DNA of 30,403 bases from Bacillota bacterium (GTDB taxonomy: Bacteria; Bacillota_A; Clostridia; Clostridiales; Clostridiaceae). This document shows positions 24,192 to 30,403 of the stretch, in pieces. Position 1 is the first letter of the stretch. Each line of letters opens with the position of its first letter. Location of the stretch: positions 1-30,403 of the forward strand of contig JAKBFR010000020.1 in assembly GCA_021837545.1 (NCBI GenBank), in the 5' to 3' direction. The position numbers and the translations under genes were made by a program. The notes under the pieces were generated by a model. It saw only the letters and a program-made list of their open reading frames with translations. It was not told where the DNA came from and ran no database searches.

Positions 24192-25625
24192 ATGAATATA
24201 CTGTTAATACTAAGCATTATAATTTTAATATTAAATATGATTTTTTCTTTATCCTTAATTTTCATAGAACGAAAAGATCCAACTACAACATGGGCATGGC
24301 TTTTAATATTATTGGTTTTGCCAGGATTAGGGTTTATAATATATATTATGTTTGGTCAAAATTTGAGCAGACAAAAGATTTTTAAAGAAAAAATACGTGT
24401 TGATGAGGATAAAAGGAAAAATATAAATGATAAATATGAAAAAGATATTAATTGTCATGACGGTGGAGAGAGATTTTTAGATTTAAGAAAGATGAATTTT
24501 AATCATTCAGGTGCAAAATATACTACAAATAATAATGTTAAGGTATATGCGAATGGCGAAGATAAATTTAAACAACTAATGAAAGATATAAAAAATGCAA
24601 AAAGATATATACATATAGAATATTATATTTTTAAAAATGATATGCTTGGAAAAAATATCATTAAGGAACTTACAAAGAAGGCAGAGAAAGGTTTAGAAGT
24701 TAGATTATTAGTAGATAGTATGGGATCTAGAAAATTAACAAAGAAAGCAATTAAAAAATATATGGATACTGGAGGAAAATACTCACTCTTTTTTCCAGGA
24801 ATCGTACCACACATAAATACTCGTATAAACTATAGAAATCACAGGAAAATAGTTGTAATTGATGGAGAATACGGTTATTTAGGAGGATTTAATGTTGGAG
24901 CAGAATATATTAGTAAGGATCCGGAAGTAGGATTTTGGAGAGATACCCATGTAAGAATTGAGGGAGAAGCAGTAGATGATCTGAATGAAAGATTTCTACT
25001 TGATTGGTGTTATGCAGCAGATGAAGAAATAGAAGATTATGATAAATATTCATCAAATAGTAACAAAGATGCAGGGGATATTGGAATACAAATTGTAACC
25101 AGTGGACCCGACCATAAGGAACAATATATTAGAAATGCTTACATAAAACTTATAAATAATGCTAAAGAGAATGTTTATCTTGAAACACCATATCTAGTGC
25201 CAGATTCACCGATATTAGAATCTTTAAAAATATCTGCACTATCTGGGGTTGATGTGAGAATAATAATACCAGGAAAACCAGATCATTTTTATATGCAATG
25301 GGCAGCGAGTTCTTATATAGGAGAATTGTTAGAAGCCGGAATAAAAATATATAATTATCAAAATGGATTTATTCATGCAAAAACAATAGTTGCAGATAGT
25401 ACAGTAATGAGTATAGGTACAGCAAATTTGGACATAAGAAGTTTTAAATTGAATTTTGAAGTTAATGCATTTATTTTTGATGATAGGATTGCTAAGGATG
25501 GAGAAGAACAATTTATGAAAGATATTAAAGATTCGGAAGAAATAACTAAAGAAATATATGATAATAGAAGTATTAGTATCAGAATTAAGGAGTCTTTAAT
25601 TAGACTAGTATCACCTATATTATAG
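24192..25625 (+). CDS. cls: Cardiolipin synthase (phospholipase D family)
   Basis: Joins two phosphatidylglycerol molecules into cardiolipin at the membrane. The 477-residue length and layout are typical: two N-terminal membrane helices (about 3-24 and 35-54, with the linker ERKDPTTTWAW characteristic of Cls), then two HKD motifs. The first is NHRKIVVIDGEYGYLGG (H217, K219, D224), the second FIHAKTIVADSTVMSIGTAN (H395, K397, D402). The start ATG follows GGAAGTG. A further 47 bp separate its stop from the first possible start of the next gene. Confidence 0.95.
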   Translation: MNILLILSIIILILNMIFSLSLIFIERKDPTTTWAWLLILLVLPGLGFIIYIMFGQNLSRQKIFKEKIRVDEDKRKNINDKYEKDINCHDGGERFLDLRKMNFNHSGAKYTTNNNVKVYANGEDKFKQLMKDIKNAKRYIHIEYYIFKNDMLGKNIIKELTKKAEKGLEVRLLVDSMGSRKLTKKAIKKYMDTGGKYSLFFPGIVPHINTRINYRNHRKIVVIDGEYGYLGGFNVGAEYISKDPEVGFWRDTHVRIEGEAVDDLNERFLLDWCYAADEEIEDYDKYSSNSNKDAGDIGIQIVTSGPDHKEQYIRNAYIKLINNAKENVYLETPYLVPDSPILESLKISALSGVDVRIIIPGKPDHFYMQWAASSYIGELLEAGIKIYNYQNGFIHAKTIVADSTVMSIGTANLDIRSFKLNFEVNAFIFDDRIAKDGEEQFMKDIKDSEEITKEIYDNRSISIRIKESLIRLVSPIL

Positions 25626-25696
25626 ATACCTACAAATTATGTTAATTAATACTGTAAGTTAATGTATTAAAAATGAAAAAATACAAGGAGTATTAT

Positions 25697-26873
25697 ATGA
25701 AAGACAAAGTCAAATTTTATTATTCATTAACTACTTTTATTAATTATGGAGTACTAAGTATAGTAACGACTTTTTATGTACCATATTTAAATCAAGTAGT
25801 TGGATTATCATTAAGTGAAGTAGGAAAAATTGTATCTATAGGTGCACTGTTTGCAATTATTTCACAACAATTTTTAGTTAGTAAATTTTCAGCAAGTGAA
25901 AATAAGAAAAAGTTCATTATTGTACATCTGTGTGGATTAATTTGTATGATAGCATTTTTAATGTTTATTAATAGAAGTATTATATATTTCTTTGCAGTTT
26001 TGTATGGAATGATTATACAAACAGTTGGGACGATATATGAAGTATATGTTGAAGGTTTATGTGTCAAACAAAAAAATGGAATATTCTCAAATAAGAAAAT
26101 GGGGTTCTATAGGATTTGGATGTGTAGTACTTTTAAGTGGTATTATAATTTCAAAATATGGATTTAAAACTGTACATTTATTAGGAATTATAATGACAAG
26201 TATAATTATACTTATAATAACTATGAAATTTAAAAATATTGAATCAAAGGCTAAAAAGAAGACAATAAAATTAAGTGATATATTGAAAAATAGAAATTCA
26301 ATAATCCTTGGATTTACTAGCATTTTAATTGTTGGAGTTTATAATTCAATAGAATTTGCATATTCAACGTATTTAATAGAAATAACAGGAAACACTGCTT
26401 TAGCTAATTCTATATATAGTAAATCTATATTTGTTAGAGTTTTTATTGAATTTATATCTTTTATGCTTGTTGGAAGGTTTTTAAAGGACAAAAATCCTAA
26501 AAAATATTTAATTATAGCTTTTCTTATAGGAGCTACTAGGATATTGTTATTTTCAACAGGGTATATACCTTTAATTGTTTTAGGGGACCAATTACATGGC
26601 GTGATGTATGCATGTTATTTAACATTTTTATTTAAATATATTAGAGAAGTTGTTAATGATGAATTAGTTGCAGGTACATATGCATTTGTAACAGTACTCG
26701 GGTCTGCGGGTGCTAATTTTGTATATCCTCAAATATTCAGTGCAATTCAAGGAAGATTTGGATACACTTCAATGTATTTGATGGGATTTTCAATCATATT
26801 AATTTGTTCGCTAATTGCATCTAAAATTCTTCCAAATCAATCTAGTATGGTTATTTCGAAGAACAAAAAATAA
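25697..26873 (+). pseudogene. MFS transporter, frameshifted at a 7-A run
   Basis: Two overlapping frames together encode one 12-helix major facilitator protein. The first starts at ATG 25697 (AAGGAG 6 nt upstream) and runs YYSLTTFINYGVLSIVTTF... to VYVEGLCVKQKN; the second continues EYSQIRKWGSIGFGCVVLLSG... to the TAA at 26873. Removing one A from the run 26070-26076 joins them exactly and gives an intact 391-residue protein (MFS_1-like, LacY/nucleoside-permease type by eye). Without it the first frame ends early at 26167 after about 156 residues. It may be a sequencing error, a phase-variable gene or a recent pseudogene. The substrate is unknown. Confidence 0.85.
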
Positions 26874-26919
26874 ATTAATGTTTATTAAAGTAAAAGTATT
26901 TCTAATATAGATAACTACA

Positions 26920-26990
26920 GCCAAATTCTCTGATGTAACACTACACAAAAGAGTATCATTGATTTCTAGTTATGGAGATATACTTATACT
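26920..26990. repeat. Palindromic element copy 5 (right half only)
   Basis: Carries ACAGCCAAATTCTCTGATGTAAC, CACAAAAG and GATTTCTAGTTATGGAGATATAC, matching the right arms of copies 1 and 4 in the same order with base changes. No left arm is found upstream. It lies 47 bp after the MFS stop codon. Confidence 0.6.
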
Positions 26991-27003
26991 TGGTGATTAA
27001 TTA

Positions 27004-27049
27004 TCAATGTTCAATGATTAACAATTGAAAATTGAGCATTGAACATTGA
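27004..27049. terminator. Bidirectional hairpin made of CAATGTT-type repeats
   Basis: TCAATGTTCAATG (27004-27016) and CATTGAACATTGA (27037-27049) pair perfectly over 13 bp, and CAATT/AATTG forms a small inner hairpin. It lies between the convergent MFS and lipoprotein genes. Confidence 0.55.
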
Positions 27050-27116
27050 CAATTAGTACTTTTAAATTACCAATTTAATTGATGAATAAGTACAACTTTG
27101 TACCTGTTTATCTATA

Positions 27117-28487
27117 TTAGATATCTGTAACTTTAATGATTTTAAAACCTTTCTCTTCTAATATGCCCAGTAATCTTTTTAATGTTGAATTATCAGTATA
27201 AGTAAAAGTAGGTGTACCACTAGAGTCTTCAGTTAAAGAAATATAGCTATTTTCTAAACTTGGATGAAAAAACACACTACCCATGTGATTAATATTTGCC
27301 TTTTTTAGTTTAGCTAAAGCACTGTCTTCTGCGCCTAGAGGAATATAGTCAAGTGGAGTTGCAATATAGTAAGAATATTTATTATAGGGACTAAGCTGCG
27401 GCTTAGTTAAATCAGCTTTTTTTGATCCATAATCATTAAATGGGTAATACAATATTTTGAAGTATTCTTCAGCAATTTTATTTTGTTTTGGTGTAATTTC
27501 ATAATGGGGAACTTCAAAGAATCCAATTGGAATATCTAAATAAGAAGCTGTTTCAATAGCTTTTTTAATTTTTTCTCTAAAGACAATTGGAGAAGGCTCA
27601 TATCTTCCAAATTCAAATCCAGCTGCTGATTCACAATTTCCACATTGATGAGTATAGCCATGAAGCCCAATTATACCGTTATGTGCTGTGAAATAATCTA
27701 GACTAAAGACCATTTCAGCGATTTCAAAATTACTTTTAGTTAATGGATCATTGTCAACTCCATTATTTGGGATTATATATCGCGGAATCCATGCGATATG
27801 ATATGGAATTTTCATTTGATTCATGTAATTTGATATTATACGAAGTTTTTCAAAATAATCTTTGCTATAAGGCTGAGAGTTTAAGCCAACATCTTCAAAT
27901 CGTATGAGACCTATTTGATTTATTTTAGATTTATATGGAGTAATATTTGAATTATTAAAACAATTTGTTTTACAACTAATAATTTTCTGATTTTTATCCC
28001 ATCTAGTATAAAGATCAAGCATATGTGAAAAATCAGAAAATCCTATATAATACATATCATTTTCATTTAATAATGTTTTTTTTAGATAAAAACTATTATT
28101 GGGACAGTTTACTATATTACTTAATAAGTTAATTGAATAATCCGTATCATTAATTTTTATGTTTAATAAAGTATCGATTTTTTGAATTTTCCCATTAAGT
28201 TTATCAATAAATTCATTTAAAGAAATATAATACCTATTTTTATCCAAATATATTGGTAATGTAAGCGTTAATGGCGTACCATCAATTTTAAATATTATAT
28301 TGTCTTTAGTCATATTAAAACCGTTAAAATTAGTATAATCTGGATGTAGATCATTATTTGAATTAGTTAAAATTATATCTGATATATTTTCTTCATCTTT
28401 ATCTGTGATAGCCTTTTGAGAATTACAGCCGACTAAAAAAAATATAAAAAGAGTAAAAAAAATGCCAATAAACTTTTTGTTTATCAT
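27117..28487 (-). CDS. Lipoprotein with DUF2334 (polysaccharide-deacetylase-like) domain
   Basis: A 456-residue exported lipoprotein. The signal peptide KKFIGIFFTLFIFFLVGC ends in a lipobox (LVGC, Cys 21). Residues about 60-175 resemble a copper-amine-oxidase-N/stalk-type domain (YISLNEFIDKLNGK, YYIGFSDFSHML). Residues about 190-455 match DUF2334, a deacetylase-like NodB-fold family: IRFEDVG (catalytic Asp region), YHIAWIPRYI, IGLHGYTHQ (metal-binding His pair), GFFEVPHYE. It probably removes acetyl groups from a cell-surface polysaccharide, but the substrate is unknown. The start follows AAGGTGG. No adhesin polysaccharide operon lies nearby. Confidence 0.85.
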   Translation of the reverse strand: MINKKFIGIFFTLFIFFLVGCNSQKAITDKDEENISDIILTNSNNDLHPDYTNFNGFNMTKDNIIFKIDGTPLTLTLPIYLDKNRYYISLNEFIDKLNGKIQKIDTLLNIKINDTDYSINLLSNIVNCPNNSFYLKKTLLNENDMYYIGFSDFSHMLDLYTRWDKNQKIISCKTNCFNNSNITPYKSKINQIGLIRFEDVGLNSQPYSKDYFEKLRIISNYMNQMKIPYHIAWIPRYIIPNNGVDNDPLTKSNFEIAEMVFSLDYFTAHNGIIGLHGYTHQCGNCESAAGFEFGRYEPSPIVFREKIKKAIETASYLDIPIGFFEVPHYEITPKQNKIAEEYFKILYYPFNDYGSKKADLTKPQLSPYNKYSYYIATPLDYIPLGAEDSALAKLKKANINHMGSVFFHPSLENSYISLTEDSSGTPTFTYTDNSTLKRLLGILEEKGFKIIKVTDI

Positions 28488-28679
28488 TATTATAATCCAC
28501 CTTATTCATATAGTATATTTAATTTATTATTTACATTTATATTATTATTATTTATGATTTAAGAAAGTTTGTTAACTTTAATTTACTATATATTGTTATA
28601 GGATTGATAAGTTTCCTGTAAAAACCATGAACATTCTGATTTTAGTAAATTTAAAATTATTTCGATGGATTTTTTAAGT

Positions 28680-28711
28680 TTTATCAATAATAATAACTTA
28701 TTATTGATAAA
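28680..28711. promoter_or_regulatory. Perfect 14-bp inverted repeat, possible operator
   Basis: TTTATCAATAATAA (28680-28693) and TTATTATTGATAAA (28698-28711) pair perfectly around TAAC. It lies 45 bp upstream of the -35 of the small-ORF promoter and about 190 bp upstream of the divergent lipoprotein gene. No T run follows, so a DNA-binding site is more likely than a terminator. The gap 28488-28755 otherwise shows nothing. Confidence 0.4.
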
Positions 28712-28755
28712 TGCATAACTAACTCATAAGATAAATGAAAGATTATTAATAAACA

Positions 28756-28783
28756 TTGACATTATATTTTAATTTGTTATAAT
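28756..28783 (+). promoter_or_regulatory. Near-consensus promoter for the small membrane-protein gene
   Basis: TTGACA (28756-28761), 16 bp, then TATAAT (28778-28783), both perfect. The transcript would run through the small ORF to the terminator at 29047-29082, about 290 nt in all. A 7-bp hairpin (AGCGAAT / ATTCGTT) lies in the leader near 28803-28829. Confidence 0.75.
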
Positions 28784-28866
28784 AGTAAAAAGATAAATTT
28801 TAAGAGCGAATATTAGATTAACATTCGTTTTATAAAATAATTATTAAATTAAGAATGGAGAAAAAC

Positions 28867-29001
28867 ATGGAAAAGAGTATTGAAAAATCAGTTATGCAAA
28901 AATTTTATAGCTTTTTTTATTTTATGTTCTGGGGCTTTTATTTTAGCGCTGGCTATTTATTTTGCAGAAAACTGAATAATACCTTTTTAATGAGTGTTTA
29001 A
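28867..29001 (+). CDS. Very small membrane-protein gene, probably slipped at a 7-T run
   Basis: ATG 28867 lies 6 nt after GGAG and is placed between a consensus promoter and a strong terminator, so a short transcript is clearly made here. As written the frame gives 44 residues (MEKSIEKSVMQKFYSFF..., aromatic rich). If the T run 28912-28918 is shortened by one base the product is 35 residues, with the tail SFFILCSGAFILALAIYFAEN and a stop at 28975, a far more natural membrane helix. The family is unknown; it could also be a small RNA with an incidental ORF. Confidence 0.55.
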   Translation: MEKSIEKSVMQKFYSFFYFMFWGFYFSAGYLFCRKLNNTFLMSV

Positions 29002-29046
29002 TATTCATATAATTTTTTTAGATTAGGTAAATAATATTGATATTTT

Positions 29047-29082
29047 ATGGAGCTCATTATATATGAGCTCCATTTTTGTTTT
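29047..29082 (+). terminator. Rho-independent terminator of the small gene
   Basis: ATGGAGCTCAT (29047-29057) and ATGAGCTCCAT (29063-29073) form an 11-bp stem with a 5-nt loop, followed by TTTTTGTTTT. Confidence 0.9.
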
Positions 29083-29215
29083 AATGTTAAGATTAAGAGA
29101 AAAATAATTTAGTGTAAATTATTCACAGGGTATCAATTGTTAATTAGATTTATGGTTCTACATTATAATAAAGAAAAGGGGAGCTTTGTTCAGTTAACAA
29201 TGAACAATTATGAGG

Positions 29216-29239
29216 AATATATTTCTTACGAAATATATT
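29216..29239. promoter_or_regulatory. 10-bp hairpin in the aroB leader
   Basis: AATATATTTC (29216-29225) and GAAATATATT (29230-29239) pair perfectly around TTAC, 24 bp before the aroB ATG. A TATAAT at 29164-29169 may be the promoter -10, but no good -35 is seen. Its function, operator or leader structure, is unknown. Confidence 0.4.
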
Positions 29240-29262
29240 AAAATAAAAAGGGGGTTTTATTA

Positions 29263-30315
29263 ATGGAGAATTTGGTTGTTGAATTAGGAGAAAGAAGCTA
29301 TCCTATTATAATAAAAAAAGGATTAATTGATGAGATAAATTTAGAAATTAAAAAGATATACACAGGTAAAAAAATTTTTATATTGACAGATAAAAATGTA
29401 GACTTTCATTACGGAAATAGAGTTAAATCATGTTTAGTTAAAGAAGGATATGAGGTTAAGGTAATGGCTTTAGAACCTGGTGAAGAAACTAAGGCTTTTA
29501 CTACTCTTCCTTCAATATATAACGAACTTTTAGACTTTAAACTTACAAGAAGTGATTTAATTATAACTCTTGGTGGTGGAGTAATTGGAGATCTTGGTGG
29601 CTTTGCAGCTTCTACTTTTTTAAGAGGCGTGGATTTTGTGCAAATGCCAACTTCGCTACTTGCTCAAGTTGATAGTAGTGTAGGTGGAAAAGTTGCAGTG
29701 GATTTAGAAAGAGGTAAAAATTTAGTTGGAAGTTTTTATCATCCTAAATTAGTTTTAATAGACCCGAATGTGTTAGATACTTTAAGCGAAAGATTCTTTA
29801 GAGATGGTATGGGCGAAGTTATTAAATATGGATGTATAAAAGATAAAGAATTTTTCTTATTTCTAAAGAGTTTAAAGACTAAAGAAGAAGTTATGCACAA
29901 TATAGAAGCAATTATCCACAAATGCTGCTTTATAAAAAAATGTGTTGTGGAAAACGATGAAAAAGATACTGGGGAAAGAATGTTATTAAATTTCGGACAT
30001 ACTCTAGGTCATGCTATAGAAACTTATTATAACTTCAAGAAGTTTTCTCACGGAGAAGCAGTAGCCATAGGAATGTATGAAATAAGTAAACTTGCAGAAA
30101 ATAAAGGCCTTACTGAAAAAGGCGTGGCAGAAAATATTAAAGAAATATTAGTTCAATATGGTCTTCCTTATGAAGTCAAAATTGACGATAATGTAGCAAT
30201 TTCAGATACTATAGCCTTAGATAAAAAAAATATTGATAATGTTCTTAAAGTGGTATTATTAAAGAATATCGGAGAATCATTTTTAGAAAAAACTAATGTT
30301 GAATTTTTTAATTAA
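29263..30315 (+). CDS. aroB: 3-Dehydroquinate synthase
   Basis: Converts DAHP to 3-dehydroquinate, step two of the shikimate pathway, using NAD and a divalent metal. The 350-residue length is standard. The N-terminal Rossmann part has [12 protein letters not shown] and EPGEETKAF; the NAD loop and active site are [17 protein letters not shown] and [20 protein letters not shown]; metal ligands lie in [18 protein letters not shown] and [10 protein letters not shown]. The ATG follows AAGGGGG by 9 nt. It is followed 51 bp later by aroA, so it is the start of an aromatic biosynthesis operon that continues past the window. Confidence 0.97.
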   Translation: MENLVVELGERSYPIIIKKGLIDEINLEIKKIYTGKKIFILTDKNVDFHYGNRVKSCLVKEGYEVKVMALEPGEETKAFTTLPSIYNELLDFKLTRSDLIITLGGGVIGDLGGFAASTFLRGVDFVQMPTSLLAQVDSSVGGKVAVDLERGKNLVGSFYHPKLVLIDPNVLDTLSERFFRDGMGEVIKYGCIKDKEFFLFLKSLKTKEEVMHNIEAIIHKCCFIKKCVVENDEKDTGERMLLNFGHTLGHAIETYYNFKKFSHGEAVAIGMYEISKLAENKGLTEKGVAENIKEILVQYGLPYEVKIDDNVAISDTIALDKKNIDNVLKVVLLKNIGESFLEKTNVEFFN

Positions 30316-30366
30316 TAATTGAGCATTGAGCATTGATAATTGAATTTGATAAAGTGAGGTAATATA

Positions 30367-30403
30367 ATGGGGAATTTAAAAATTTATCCGAATAAGATCG
30401 GAA
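30367..30403 (+). CDS. aroA: 5-Enolpyruvylshikimate-3-phosphate synthase, N-terminus (truncated by window)
   Basis: The frame starts at ATG 30367 after GTGAGG and reads MGNLKIYPNKIG before the window ends. NLKIYPNK is the usual start of clostridial EPSP synthases, and aroA commonly follows aroB. Only 12 residues are visible, so the call rests largely on context. Confidence 0.65.
   Translation, partial: MGNLKIYPNKIG

Noticed and set aside
24161..24385. 74-residue frame overlapping the cls start
   Set aside because: Overlaps the membrane anchor of cls in another frame; cls has its own RBS and full family match.

Overview
The window looks like chromosome of a motile, endospore-former-type Clostridium (cluster I, sensu stricto). 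The DNA is very A+T rich, Shine-Dalgarno sites are strong (AGGAGG, GGGGTGG), TTG starts occur, and the gene content is clostridial: a leuS with a T-box leader, FlxA-like and HesB-like small proteins, soluble chemoreceptors, and a stand-alone FlhB C-terminal homologue. I see no rRNA, tRNA, CRISPR array, transposase or phage gene. Species cannot be fixed from the sequence alone.

Layout. 1-277: tail of a GHKL/RecG-like ATP-binding protein. 563-1783: tyrS. 1990-4216: a FliK-like / FlhB-C-like pair linked to flagellar export. 4298-4987: metallophosphoesterase. 5056-6718 (minus): soluble chemoreceptor and a DUF2225 zinc-ribbon protein, divergent from a small alarmone synthetase (6937-7728). 7729-12836: a four-gene accessory block (DUF4116-like repeat protein, MoxR-type AAA+ ATPase, VWA/metallopeptidase partner, membrane-anchored coiled-coil protein) whose junctions carry long palindromic elements of one dispersed family. 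12945-14277: HesB-like protein (minus) and a Rossmann methyltransferase-like protein. 14332-18139: a two-component system (minus) divergent from a 43-residue-repeat protein and a FlxA-like protein; three 11-bp-spaced GCCACA repeats lie between them, one overlapping the -35 box. 18256-21105 (minus): leuS with its T-box leader. 21227-23365 (minus): a mannitol-type PTS EIIC domain fused to a chemoreceptor signalling domain. 24192-26873: cardiolipin synthase and an MFS transporter gene broken by a one-base slip. 27117-28487 (minus): lipoprotein with a DUF2334 deacetylase-like domain. 28867-29001: a very small membrane-protein gene, also apparently slipped at a homopolymer. 29263-end: aroB and the start of aroA.

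The points most worth following are: (1) the EIIC-chemoreceptor fusion, in which a sugar permease fold replaces the usual sensor domain and no EIIB domain is present; (2) the MoxR/VWA cassette interleaved with long hairpins; (3) the palindromic element family itself, with full-length, internally deleted, half and nested copies, several starting directly at stop codons; (4) a readable operator for the OmpR-type regulator in front of the repeat-protein gene; (5) two genes disrupted at 7-base homopolymers, which is either phase variation or sequencing error.
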